This document shows, in pieces, positions 11,881 to 23,150 of a stretch of 64,000 nt of DNA. The position numbers and the translations under genes were made by a program. Source of the DNA: Macrosoma leucophasiata (taxonomy: Eukaryota; Arthropoda; Insecta; Lepidoptera; Hedylidae). The notes below the pieces were generated by a model, which saw only the letters and a list, made by a program, of their open reading frames with translations, was not told the DNA's origin and searched no databases. Where the stretch lies: contig JAWQUS010000017.1 in NCBI GenBank assembly GCA_036365455.1, forward strand, positions 4,712,001 through 4,776,000, read 5' to 3'. The number at the start of each line of letters is the position of its first letter. Position 1 is the first letter of the stretch.

Positions 11881-13857
11881 TCATAAGGCTGACAGACAAA
11901 CAGATGGGTCATCTGATCGAAAGTGGGTACCATCACCTATGAACATTTTCAACACCAGTGGAGATGCCAATGCTTTAATTAACATTCAGAATCGTCTAAG
12001 AAGCGGCAGTTTGTTTATAGGGATAGTGCAACATTGATGCTCACAATAGGTACACAATTTTCACGCGATTGTTTATAAACATGAAGTCCGCTCCCGATAT
12101 TTAAGTTTTTGGAGTGATTGCTTTAAAATATAGTTCGCTACAAGAGAAAGACTCCGATGCTTGAGTGGAGTTCGTCTTATTGCTTCTACTAAGCGTGATG
12201 CTTTTGGTCATGTGTATATTTAAATGTAAGCTTGGAATAGAAGTAAAAATAGAATGCTTATTATATATCGCATATAACTATTAATTATGCAGTACTATAT
12301 ACTTTATATACGCCGACGATATGCTTGCATATTACAACCTTCCGTGTGGATCAGCGGACGAAACACCTACAATCATCTCGAATCCTACCGTAACTTGAGA
12401 AGACATAAATACTTTTCATTCGCCAGTGAGAGGAAGTCCTTAATGCGCGAAGCGTTGATGAAACAATGTTATTATGAGTAAGCGACTGGGTCATATTTTG
12501 ATCCGGTGGCCTTAAGGCGAGCGATGACCGCAAACGTATATATTTACATTTCGTGAGAGAAGCCAAAATAATAAAACTAGCACAAAGCATTGATATACTG
12601 TTTAACGTTACTCAGAATAAAGTGCAGTGCCTGGTTTTCGTCATATAATTATCTTGGAATAAACAGGAATTGGATTAACCGACCAGATAAAGGTTATTAT
12701 TATACGGACCAAGTAATGAAAATGAATTTGCTTTGTGTATTTTCTTATTTAGACCTTCCAATAAGTACCTACTAAGTATCAAGATAATTTTTAAGATATA
12801 TATTTGTTGATAATAACCTAAATGATATTACATAATGGGCACTTAATTCAAAATATAGAGGACGTCAATGCCCAACAAATGCAGTTTGAAGGTAGCAAAT
12901 AACAAATAATATCTTTCTACGTAATCAAACTAATCAACAAATTAAAACCGATGTACTTTACTACGTACGAAAATTTTAATTATAAACCGATTGACGCATA
13001 AATGCGAATGATAACAAGGATTTCACAGTTCCTACAAGTTGAATCAACACAGTATTGATTGAACTGCGAAACTTGCCAGAGGTGAATCTGAATAATTTTT
13101 CATACGTTTAAATCCTCAGTAAATTACATTAGAATGCGTCCGGGAATGTTTTCAGATAATTCCGCTCTGATATAAAACGATGACTCTCCAGAGATTAACG
13201 CGGATGCAGACAGCCGTGCAAAAATGAATATTGCATTTGTTAAAAGTAGAAATTCTCTTTTTAAAATTGCTCTGCTAAATAAACAGTTTCGTTTAAATCG
13301 GAAGATGATAATCCTATCGTATCCTTGGAAAAGAAAACCTTTTATTATCATCTTTAGCGCCTCACTTGAGGCTGTGACGGCGAAATTATTAATAGACTGG
13401 GGCGTGTATTAATACCTCAATCTCGAGAAGTTGGAACTCTTTAAGTCACAAACAAAGGCACTCAAGGTCTAGTAGACTCCTCATACAAGATTAGTAGGTA
13501 TTGTGTTTTATGTCTAGTAATTTAGGATAAGCAGCATTGAACACTGCGACTAAACAAAGAGATACAGCTTTGTTTCATATAATATGCATAATTTTATTAA
13601 TTTCATATTACATTCATTTATGAAACCTCCGTAGATTAATAATATAAAAAAAGCATGCGTGAGACCTACCCGTACAGTTATGATTACTCGATTGTGTGGA
13701 GCAAAGGATATGTCTTCACTCAAATCAGTTTATTATAAGTACACTAGCATACCTACATGACAACAACCCTTGTTACGTTCCACGACGTGGCACGAGTCTG
13801 CCCCCTTTTTTAAATTGAGATCGTATCATAAACAGTTTAAGATTCAATTTTTTTTTC
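11881..13857. other. Unassigned AT-rich DNA
   Basis: No gene or recognised repeat. All frames are under 80 codons and lack domains. Confidence 0.45.
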
Positions 13858-14025
13858 ATGTTTTTATTCTACTTTTTGTAGGCGTGATCAAAATATACTT
13901 GTGCCAAATTTCAAGTCTCTGTTACCTATAGTTCTTGCACTAAACCGCGGACGGACAGATAGACAGACAGACAGACAGACGGACATGGCGGAATAATAAG
14001 GGTTCCTTATTTACTACGGAACCCT
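13858..14025 (-). repeat. 5' end of the GGGTTCCGTAG repeat
   Basis: On the minus strand this reads AGGGTTCCGTAGTAAATAAG, a (GTCT)n tract, then AGAGACTTGAAATTTGGCAC, matching the first about 170 bp of the copy at 9990. The 3' remainder is absent, so it is truncated. Confidence 0.75.
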
Positions 14026-14069
14026 AAAAAAACCTGCAGTTTAAATTTTTTATAACAGTATTTCTAAAA

Positions 14070-14157
14070 TGCGGGATCCCGCGGGATTCGCGCGGGATTG
14101 ATCAATCCCGCATATCAATCCCGCGGGATTGAAGAAGCTGCGGGATTGCAATCCCTA
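14070..14157. repeat. Cluster of GCGGGATT palindromes
   Basis: Within about 90 bp the octamer GCGGGATT or its complement occurs repeatedly, forming palindromes such as AATCCCGCGGGATT and GCGGGATTGATCAATCCCGC and ending in GGGATTGCAATCCC. This can fold into several alternative hairpins. It may be one end of a TIR element whose other end is missing; no partner end was found nearby. Confidence 0.7.
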
Positions 14158-15515
14158 ATTGCGATAAATGTCTTGTTGGTGCTAGCGTTCGCACTGCTGT
14201 CAAACCTATCATTTTAACATGTTTTTATGTGAATGTTTCATCAATGCAAACTCACGGTTACGATAACAAGAGACACGACACCTACAATATGCATCTCTGT
14301 TGCATTGATATACAATTTGTATATGAATGCTTTGTTTACAAAAAGGATATAATATTGGCCCCTTTGTGAATTACACTATTCGGAAAATATAGAGTTCCAA
14401 TTATGTCAAGATTCTAAAGAATATTAATAGTCGCGAGAAAAAAAACCTATCAATCAAATTAAATAGATAACATGATTTTATGTACTTAACCATAATTAAT
14501 GTTCACTTTATTTCAAACCTGATGTTAAAAAACGCTAAACAACTTTCAAGGCTTAATCTCAACATACTGACGTTAAATTGGTACTTTTAATACTAATCTT
14601 GATTTTAAACCTAATCTTGGTCTATGTTTAAATCGGATACCCTGACACAGATATAGAGTATCAAATTGTAGAAACGGATACACTTACTGTGGTAATCATT
14701 ATAGGAATATTAGCCAAAGAACTAATTAGGTATTAAGTCTTTACTCAAATATTTTTTTGAAGTTATAAAGTTTTATAAATGAAAAACCAGAATCTAGGTC
14801 TAATTATTTAAATATAAATATAATTTTAAGTTTATATTTCTGCCAAGGGGGCTATAGGTATAGGTACCTACACATAGATTCATGCAAACACTTATTGGCT
14901 AGATTTGGTCTGGTGTAATTTGTAATATGTAGGTAGTAAGCTAATCATTGACAACCATCGTGCAGATTAATTAAAGCTTTGAAGATACCACTGGGATTCC
15001 TTCCTTACTTATTTACAGATCTGGAATAGAAATCTTAATGCTTTATTTCTTTTTTTTTTGACAATCATCGTGCACGTGAACGAAGCTTTTAATATGTCCA
15101 TGGGAATCTCTTCTCATGGAAACTTTCTAACAAAATAAAAAATAACGATATTTTTTAAATAAACTCAGGATAATAGAAATATTTTCAAAGAAACCAAACT
15201 CAATTTCCATCACATTCTTATTTCATCATCACCAACCATTGCATCAGAACAACTTTCCCAAAATATAATAAACAGATAATAAATTAATTTCAATGAGTAT
15301 GTACATGCGGAGAATTAATTTATGAATGGTTTTTCTTTTATTTATTTCCGCGAGCACTTGACTCGTAAACAATCTTTGGCGAGTTTTTACACTTGTTTTG
15401 AACGCGTTATTTTTATCAAATCTGCGCTGCGGAATAGATTGCAGAAATAGACGCGCCAGATAAAATTATAATGCAGTGAGCATATTTTTTTTATGTAAAG
15501 AAGTTTGCAAACGCG
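14158..15515. other. Unassigned AT-rich DNA
   Basis: Nothing coding. CAATCATCGTGCA-like words recur at 14949 and 15061 but are too short to define a repeat. Confidence 0.4.
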
Positions 15516-15576
15516 CATGTAACTCAAATTAATGTTAAGTGATGACTGCAGCCTATAGACATCTACACAAAAACCA
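15516..15576 (-). repeat. Metulj-like SINE 3' fragment
   Basis: Minus-strand 3' part of the SINE: TTAATGTTAAGTGATGACTG then CAGCCTATAGACATCTACAC, matching the conserved 3' block of the full-length copies. Confidence 0.7.
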
Positions 15577-16261
15577 TTAAAACAAGTAAAACTTAATTTA
15601 ACGACACTTGCATGCCATACTGAACGAAACGAACGGCTTATTATCTCTATTTTTGGTGAGCACAATGAAACGCAGCCTCCCCTCCTTGACCCAAGTTTTT
15701 TTTCGTCAATATAGCATCACGTTTTATATACAATACTTACAAAAATCACGTAGACAAAAATTTACAAAGCCGTCATCTCTTTTAAATATAAATCGAAATA
15801 ATTTGCTAACAGTTTGTCCCAAATTGTGTATGTTTTTTGATTAAATTGACTTTATTAATTGTTAAATGTTATTAATTTTTGCTTGTCTATCGCATTGGGG
15901 AAAACCTGTAATGGTAGATTTAAGTTCGACAAATAAATAAAATAAAATAAATAAATAAAACTTTAATCCGGAAGAGAAATAATTTGACAATTCACATTGA
16001 CACATTCACAACAATGTTGCCAAAGACCAAGAAAAACTACGAGTAAATTATCTAGGATTGATCATTGTAGACCATAATAGGTAGAAATATGTTTCCTTCC
16101 CAGACATATTGCAATCATAATTTTATCGTGGGAAAGCGAGTTTATATAGGATCGGTGCTCGAGATAAAAAATAAATAATATTTCGTACATCTAACTGCCT
16201 ACGTAATTTACTTGACAAATTCGGATGCCTATTTTACGGTGGTAATAAATTAGGTACTACT
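15577..16261. other. Unassigned AT-rich DNA
   Basis: No gene or recognised repeat. A short AAATAAAATAAATAAAT tract lies at about 15931-15958. Confidence 0.4.
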
Positions 16262-16272
16262 ATCATAATGTA

Positions 16273-16371
16273 TTTATGTATCTTCACGCCAAGTCCTTTA
16301 CAGGGTAGGCAGAGAGTGTGGAGCGACAGATATCCCGGTCCTGACACACCTCCCGTTCTTATTCTACATTC
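16273..16371 (-). mobile_element. RTE-2 3' fragment (99 bp)
   Basis: Minus-strand copy of the extreme 3' end of the element at 62591-64000 (CCTGTAAAGGACTTGGCGTG, then AAGATACATA). The 11-bp repeat ATCATAATGTA flanks it (16262-16272 and 16372-16382), showing a 5'-truncated, target-primed insertion. Confidence 0.85.
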
Positions 16372-16534
16372 ATCATAATGTAGGTGATGTATGTTATTAT
16401 GTGAATTATGTTATGTTGCGTAAGTGCATTCACCATGCAGTAATCACCATGCTTTAAATGATGTGTTTTAATGTAGTAGTGAGGCAGTATGTGCCTGCAT
16501 TCGGTCCTTATTTTATCACCTTATAATAATAATA

Positions 16535-17160
16535 ATGGGGGAGCAGAGCAGCTTGTGGCGAGCTGTTGGTGAGTAGCGACACCACCCCCTACCATCATCT
16601 CGAGTTCCTCCGAGAGAACTGGGCTCCGCCTCGTCCGCCACACAGAGGTACGGCCGGACAGAGCATCAGGTCTCTCACCTTTGGCTTGCCTTCATTGGCC
16701 GGTCAGAGTGGGGCGCTAGAGGTATGGCATTTGCAGAAATTTAGATAATAGGCTGTTGTCTAAATTACTGAAAGAGCCATACACTCGGGGGTGGAAGTGT
16801 CTTAAGGGATAATAGCGGGGAAGCGCGCTCCGAGCTCGAGATAACTCGCTCGTGATGGTGAAACCGGGGCCACACCTCTCGACACCCCCAGCCTCTCTCA
16901 ACAGTGTTGCCCCCTGTCGACCATCGGGTTGGCTGTTTGGGGGGCCCACCACGGAGAGGCGAGTCACCACCTGCCTAAAGTAGGATTCGATAATGTGAGA
17001 TGTTGAATATAGACAGGTGCCGGATCTTACTCCATAGGCCCAGCCAGTTAGTCCCCCCAGTTCACCCACATAGCCCAAAGTTTGGCAAATCACTTTATAT
17101 TACAATAGTCCCATTATATTCTGCGGGGTCTGTCTGTATGTATTGACTATTGATGCAGTC
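16535..17160. repeat. Unidentified GC-rich segment
   Basis: About 0.6 kb that is much richer in G+C than its neighbours, starting just after an ATAATAATAATAATGGGGG run. A 125-codon minus-strand frame (16716-17093) is uninterrupted but has no domain I recognise. It sits among retroelement fragments and is probably part of a retrotransposon (untranslated or gag-like region). I could not match it to another copy in the window. Confidence 0.4.
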
Positions 17161-17204
17161 AGAGAGAGATCCCGCCGAATATAACCCATTACAAAGTAGA
17201 TCAA

Positions 17205-17310
17205 CGGTAGACGAGGCACGAGAGGTTTGTCAGAACCGGGATGTCTGGCGCTCTACACTCTCTGCCTACCCCGTTAGGGACCTGGCGTGAAGATACATAC
17301 ATACATACAT
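17205..17310 (+). mobile_element. RTE-2 3' fragment (106 bp)
   Basis: It carries the codons for the very end of RTE-2 (EAREVCQNRDVWRSTLSAYP), a TGA stop and a (CATA)n tail. A perfect 14-bp repeat, ACAAAGTAGATCAA, flanks it (17191-17204 and 17311-17324). This shows that the element's 3' terminus is a CATA microsatellite immediately after the stop codon. Confidence 0.93.
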
Positions 17311-17426
17311 ACAAAGTAGATCAAAATTCTCGAAAGGGCCTCTACGTGTTGGACCCCCCATGTCCCCGCGCAAGCCTGACATAGGTCCGGGGTTCAAATT
17401 GGACCCCGTGCTGACGAGAGACACAA

Positions 17427-17777
17427 TATGGCAACCCATCATGAGTCCCATTGCTGGGCACGAGTCTCTCCCCTTTTTGGGAGGAGGCCTGGAGCTTACT
17501 CCATAACGCTGCTCCAATGCGGATTGGTGGAGGTGGGAGGGTTAGTGGCCAACCCGCTGTGGAATGTATTCAAACCGCCCATAAGGCCTCCGACAAGGTT
17601 TAACGACTGCTTTCTATCGATAGCAACCGGGACCGACGGCTTACCGTGCCCTCCGAAGCACGGAAACGCGCATTTAATTTGCCACTAGCGGTCACCCATC
17701 ACACTACCCGACCGCGCCCGTAGTGCTTAACCGAGTAGATCGCTTAAGATCTACACCAGCCGCCGAGCTATGCGCGC
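17427..17777 (-). mobile_element. 5S rRNA-headed SINE, full-length
   Basis: Minus-strand copy, 351 bp. Its head (17680-17777, read on the minus strand) contains GGTTAAGCACTACGGGCGCG, then GATGGGTGACCGC, closely matching the 5S rRNA internal promoter (A box, intermediate element, C box). The body has the shared core GTGCTTCGGAGGGCACGGTA and the 3' end reads AGCAATGGGACTCATGATGG, then GTTGCCATAT. The other full copy is at 44394-44750. SINEs with a 5S-derived head are known (SINE3 class). Assignment here rests on my reading of the promoter match. Confidence 0.82.
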
Positions 17778-18003
17778 TTTTTTTATCACCTTACGGGAAT
17801 CTATTTCTAAACGCAGATGAAATGACAGGCCATAGCAACATTAGCAACGCTGGGTTCGATTTCAGAGTCGGGAGACTTGGGAGGTAAGTCCTATTGACAT
17901 TTTTCCGTTTTACGGAGGTTTCCAAGAGCAATCCTGAGTTTGGTATGTGTTCACCCCGTCGGGGAATACAGGTGTGAATTTAGAGTGTAAGGATTAATGA
18001 TCT

Positions 18004-18063
18004 GGTGCTGAAATAAGCTATTGATTGAACTCTACCGTTCAATCGATAGCTTATTTCAGCACC
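18004..18063. repeat. 27-bp-arm hairpin
   Basis: Arms at 18004-18030 and 18037-18063 are inverted complements with 26 of 27 positions matching and only a 6-nt loop (TCTACC). The arm begins GGTGCTGAAATAAGC. It could be a fold-back element or a precursor-like RNA hairpin. It is not bounded by an obvious duplication. Confidence 0.8.
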
Positions 18064-18384
18064 GTATTACCTAATTTGGAAATGGCTGATCACGGTTAGG
18101 CGTGTTTATCACAGCACGCGACATAATAATTTACGCATGGGGCACGATATTTTATTTGATAAGTAACTAAAGAAATTAACCTGCTTTATAGCCATCGCAA
18201 TGAAATTTAATTCGGGAGGTTACGGAGAGCGAATCGAATGAAATAGCTCGTTAAGAGAAATCGATATTTGACGGCACGATCTATGATCATGATCCATTTG
18301 ACTGCCTTTCTTGGTTTAATGGTAAGTAGAAGGCAAGCCAATTGCTGCTGAGTAACTATGTTGGCACATTAGGCACAGGTATTC

Positions 18385-18592
18385 ACAGATGGTAGAGCTC
18401 TAGTGGCAGAGCTCGCGGGTGTGAACACGACTGCATTACCTAATCTCCTTGCGGCTAAATGGTAGTGTTCAACAGGCTATATCGTCGAAGGTTATGTTTG
18501 AATGTTAATAATGATTATGTTATGAGATGATAGCCACGGTTGGTAGATTAATGTAGACTTCGTGCTTGTTTGCCACTATCACGACATAAAGC
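18385..18592 (+). repeat. Divergent metulj-like SINE
   Basis: It contains GGTAGAGCTCTAGTGGCAGA, GCTCGCGGGTGTGAACACGA and CTAAATGGTAGTGTTCA of the SINE head and, after an eroded middle, CTTGTTTGCCACTATCACGA near the 3' end. It is clearly older than the copies at 45.5 and 53.8 kb. Confidence 0.7.
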
Positions 18593-20404
18593 ATAAACCG
18601 TATCCGTATAAATTGTATCTTTCTACGATAACCAAACAATTTCCTGATCTGGCTTCAGTATCATTATCATATTATTATCAACATACGGAACAACATACAT
18701 ACATGTGAAGGATTTAGGTCTGAGATAATACCGATATATATATATATATCATTGGCCAGAAATACCAGTTCTTGTGAGATAAGATGCTTTATTTATATTA
18801 ATTTAGCATTACATTTAATTTTTTTTAACTTCCTACAAACTATAAAAGAAAAGAGGCTCTCAATTCGTTGGAATCTTTTTGTGAGTTCTCCGATAACTCC
18901 GATGCTATTATTTGACTTGTTAGAACCATTTTTCTTGACAATATGAAGAAGATGTTTCACGTTGATTCAAAAAGAATCATTTCAAAGTTTTGTTTTGTCA
19001 AAAAAAATGTCTTCTTATATTAAACTTATCTTCACTAGTTAATTAGTTTAGCAAAAACTTGTCCTTTAGTATATCGTTGTATGTATACATTTGTATCAAA
19101 TGTTCGGGTTTGGGACACAACCGGACTGTATAGTCACAGTTCCAGTTCAATACATTTATGCATAAGGTCAAGTTTGACTTCGTAATTTTATGCCTCTCTT
19201 ATCTTTTCTGGATATTTTACAACGATTGTAGCTGAAGTAGCTGGATGCAAAATTGCGTTCAAATGGACATTCAATTTTCAAGAAAATTATGCAATACAAA
19301 TAAATACAACAACAGAGAAAACTAATAAAATGATAATATTGTTTATATATGCGTCTTGATACTGATGATTGACCGGAAACAGTTATCAATTGAAAAAGAA
19401 AAAAACAATGTCGTGACCAGCATCACCCAAAATGGATATCGATTAAAAAGTAGAGCAAGCACGACGGACGTTGAGTTGATCTCAAGTAGGTATAAATCTT
19501 ACAATTCACGGGTTTTTAAACTAAAATGAATAATGATTTCATAATTAATCCAACGTTTCGGTCGCTTTATGTGGTATCGCTATCAGACAAAATATGTCAC
19601 TTTAATCCGCTCAGGATTTGTTGTTTCGTGGCTCGAGACGACGGAAGCTGAAAGGCAACCGTAACGTCAGATGTATTGAAAAATAAGTTTTTAATAGATA
19701 AATCCAAATTAGACTTAAATTTCAATGAGCGTAGCTCGCGAAAATCTAAGAATACTTCACGTATAGAGACGTTTTCACCACAACCAGGCATCGACCGCGC
19801 TTGTGAATTACATAAAGCTGCCATAGATATTAGGCACATGAAAGTTGCAGCCTTAAGCCCAAAGTTAATGTTACTCTATTCATTTTTATTTAAACAATAC
19901 GTAATTGATCGCGCGCTAGTTACGGTACAAAATAACATTTACATACAAACGTTTTTTTATCTTGCAAGGCAACATAAAAACAGCAGACAGGTTGATGTCG
20001 GAACGGTGGCTGTAAAACAAGTTTTATTACTTGAAAGAGAGATTTTCAATTCAATAATAAAATAAATGTTTATTGTAATGCATTATTTCGGGGTCGCCAA
20101 CGCTACAATTATGGGGACAATCCTGCTGAATTAAAAAATTTAATACGTGGAATTCACTAGGCATGAATTTAAAATTGTTACGAATCTGAATTAAAGTTAT
20201 TATTTGTTACTTGGTTAACAAGTACGTACTTTGCTTTAGTATAAGCTCGATACAGTGACTGATCAAGAATATTTATATCAATTTGAAGAGTAGAGATTGA
20301 TTCCGTTTACGAAGTCGAATTTGATTTGACGAAAGTTGAATTTTCGTTTACGAAGGAGTTTGCTCCAGCCAAGGGCAGACTTTACCAAAGTAAACATTTA
20401 ACAC
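18593..20404. other. Unassigned AT-rich DNA
   Basis: No gene supported. A 129-codon plus-strand frame at 19676-20065 is the longest; it overlaps opposite-strand frames, has no domain and no recognisable splice context, so I do not call it. Confidence 0.4.
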
Positions 20405-20407
20405 TAA

Positions 20408-20556
20408 TGCTGGATTGCACCAAGATATTTGCTAAAGTTAAATTGATTGTAACATTTCACATTCCTCTCAACTTTAACAGACTTCTTTAAGTTAGAGAAG
20501 GATGTGAAACGTTCCAATAACTTTAACTTTAACAAATATCTTGGTGCAACCCAGCC
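20408..20556. mobile_element. GCTGG.TTGCACC MITE
   Basis: A 149-bp near-palindromic element: GCTGGATTGCACCAAGATAT at the left, complemented by ATATCTTGGTGCAACCCAGC at the right, with TAA on both sides (20405-20407 and 20557-20559). A related copy is at 58264-58407, and a partial one starts near 50686. The TWA duplication suggests a Harbinger-like origin. Confidence 0.8.
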
Positions 20557-20690
20557 TAAGTAAAGTTCGTCATGGTTGGACTGGATTCGGATGAATTTAA
20601 GGAGGAGCAATCTTGTTCGTCTTATTATCCCCTAGGATACACTATCTACCTACCATATCGATAGTTTCTTTACAATTTATAGGTTTTGCA

Positions 20691-21447
20691 GAGTTCTGTA
20701 ACTTACAAGAGATTCTTAAAGTTTCACCATGTCCGTCCGTCGGTCCGTCCGTCGGCCCATCTTTTTTTTAGAAGTTCTATTTTAACTTTATATTTTTCAA
20801 ATAATTTTGGCACATACCTACGTAGATTAATGGAACGAGAACTTATCACATAAAACTTGTTTTATGTTTTAACACAGTCGACAATCAACTTCAAGTATTT
20901 TAGTATGAACTTAATAAGTAGCAAATAGTACCTATTTGTGGGACGTTTTCAAGGTAACAATCCTGTTTCTCTAAATTCCTTACATTTAAAATTTAAGGTC
21001 TTGTCTTGAGTCAAATCTATCAACTTATTGATTAAGTATACCTATATTTTCCTGTAAATTCATATCGGATATATTTAATAACGGATTTTTTTATTTATGT
21101 TGTTCATGAATAGATTTGATTAGATATACCTATAGACCTAAAGTGAGAACCAGTCCTGAAGACCGATATGCGTTGTGGAATGCGCTCGAAAATATTGTTA
21201 CTCATATCAAATATTTATATTTAACTTTTCATTAATATTGTACAAGTTGGTCTACTATTTATTATTCCTTAACTAATATACCTACCTACTACTTACTTGT
21301 GATGACAGTTTCCCTTTAAAACGTTATTTATATATTTTACTATTTTGCAATCTTTTTTTCAGTATTTTATTACTGTCTCGGAGCTGCGGGTAGACAGACG
21401 GACGGATGACAAAACAATAAGGAGTCTACGTAGGCTACGGAACCTTT
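20691..21447. repeat. Inverted pair of GGGTTCCGTAG-type ends
   Basis: A decayed plus-strand start (GAGTTCTGTAACTTACAAGA, TTTCACCATGTCCGTCCGTC) at 20691-20755 faces a decayed minus-strand start (GACAGACGGACGGATGACAA, GGCTACGGAACC) at 21391-21447. Together they resemble two ends of the repeat seen at 9990, in inverted orientation. Confidence 0.5.
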
Positions 21448-21468
21448 AAACGATAAGTACACCAGTTA

Positions 21469-21641
21469 TCATTATTATCATTATCATCATATTAGCCGAA
21501 ACACGCCCACGGCTGGACAATGGCCTCCCCCAATGGGGTCCTGGCCCGGAGTCCTCATTCAGCGTTTGCCCGCATCTACGCTTCGTCTCCCTGTACGCGC
21601 TCGCCATTCGAGAACTCTTCTGCTCCAATACTAGTTCTACT
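21469..21641 (-). mobile_element. RTE-1 3' fragment
   Basis: Minus-strand 3' end of RTE-1: TCATTATTATCATTATCATC tail, then GGCCTCCCCCAATGGGG and CTTCGTCTCCCTGTACGCGC. An 8-bp repeat, ACCAGTTA, flanks it (21461-21468 and 21642-21649). It is more diverged than the 3.4- and 57-kb copies and contains internal deletions. Confidence 0.8.
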
Positions 21642-22085
21642 ACCAGTTAATACAGATACGAAGCCTGCCTAATAATTCTATTGAAGAGAGTAAACCAATA
21701 AGAGCATTGGTGTATTTCTGACAGAATAAAGTAACAAGAAACAGACTTCAACATTTGACTACTTATAAAATATGTATTATAGTACTCTGTGACTGCTTAA
21801 AACGAGTAGTCAAGCACACATAAACATAGATAAAGCTGAACCATCCACCGTTGCCAGGCGGAAACTAATAGGCGTAGTGTGCACCGCTGATTATGCATCG
21901 TTGCGAGGCAAAGCACGTGTGCACGAGTGTTGTGCCTTAGAGGACAAAGTTGAAGGTTACAATCTCGTTCACTTAAGGAGCGTCTAGAGACTTAGCATTA
22001 GGATTGAAATGTGTCTGCGGACATAATGCTGAACTACAGTATCTAACAAGAAATATTGCACATCGAAATTAGGAAGTAGACTTAT

Positions 22086-22637
22086 AGGTTAGGTTACCAC
22101 TGCAGAATCATTTCGTCAATCCAGATATGCTGCAAAGCTATTTTTACGCATATTTATAATCTATAGAATATATATCCACAAGGTTGCCCATCAAAAAATA
22201 GCCGCAAGTATTTTTTAATATGTTTTTTGGGGGAAAGTTTTATTTTTTATTTTATTTTCAATAAAATATTGTCCACCTCACGGCAATATCTATAAACACT
22301 GAATAATCACGGCTGCCGTTGCGCACTTGGCCGCCCATACGTATTTTCGTTCCGCCCCTATAACTTGTTACGTCCATGACATACATGTACCATTTATATA
22401 TCAAATTAAAGCTAATTTTTTGCTCATTATTATGGTATACGGGAGCCAAATTAAATCGGCCGCAAATAAGAGTTGCTGGCTGTTAAAGATAAAATAATTT
22501 AATTAAAAATACTTGCAGCCAAATGTTTAATAGGCAACCTAGTGGATATATTATATTCTCTAGATTATGTTGCATAATAATTAGGTTTGCAGCATATCTG
22601 GATGAACGAAATGATTCTGCAGTGGGATCTTAACCTA
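22086..22637. mobile_element. TIR element with CACTGCAGAATCATTTCG ends
   Basis: Long imperfect inverted ends: left CCACTGCAGAATCATTTCGT..CCAGATATGCTGCAAAGC..ATATATCCACAAGGTTGCCC, right its complement ending GCAGTGGGATCTTAACCTA. About 120 bp on each side pair. The 32343-32609 segment is a second, partial copy. No transposase was recognised, so it is non-autonomous. The right end is occupied by the next MITE. Confidence 0.75.
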
Positions 22638-22640
22638 TTA

Positions 22641-22964
22641 GGCAGTTGTCCCACCGGCAACGTTGAGTGCATAGTCATAGTACCGATAGCTGTGTAGCTC
22701 GGGGATAGTTGTGAGACGAGCGATTACTCGCGACACTGTAGAGAAATGACCGCTGGTTGATCGCTGAGCGAGTGTGATCTTTCATAGCTCTTGTCGCTCA
22801 GTGACACACTAGTGAAGCGAGTCGCCGGCAGTGTGACCAGTCAGCGATTAACTATTTGTATATGCATCTCTTTTGTGTACATGGAACGTTTATCTATTGT
22901 AGTTTATTGAGCGAGAAAATAGCCGATAGTTAGCCGTTTTCTCATCGTCGGTGGGACAACTGCC
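22641..22964. mobile_element. GGCAGTTGTCCCACCG MITE
   Basis: A 324-bp element with perfect 16-bp terminal inverted repeats, GGCAGTTGTCCCACCG and CGGTGGGACAACTGCC, and TTA on both sides (22638-22640 and 22965-22967). The interior is GC-richer (CGCGACACTGTAGAG, GAGTCGCCGGCAGTGTGACC). A 3-bp TTA duplication fits PIF/Harbinger-type MITEs. It sits exactly at the right edge of the preceding TIR element. Confidence 0.85.
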
Positions 22965-22976
22965 TTATTTCGGGTG

Positions 22977-23150
22977 TATAGAGCGTTATCTCTTCTGCAC
23001 CTGCCCTACCTATGTGACGTTTGTTGACCCTTTTTGATCAAGTTTTGTCCAATACTACGACTATCAGTACGTACGCAGGCTGTGTGCAGCGGAGATAACG
23101 CTCTACGAAGACGAAACAAGCCGATTCTCTCTTTCGTAAGCTCGCGATCC
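22977..23150. repeat. GAGCGTTATCTC inverted-repeat element
   Basis: GAGCGTTATCTCTTCTGCAC near 22981 pairs with GTGCAGCGGAGATAACGCTC near 23084. The interior GATCAAGTTTTGTCCAATAC and TTTCGTAAGCTCG recurs at 42610-42770, so this is a dispersed family. Confidence 0.65.

Noticed and set aside
19676..20065. 129-codon plus-strand ORF
   Set aside because: Composition like random AT-rich DNA, overlapping opposite-strand frames and no domain.
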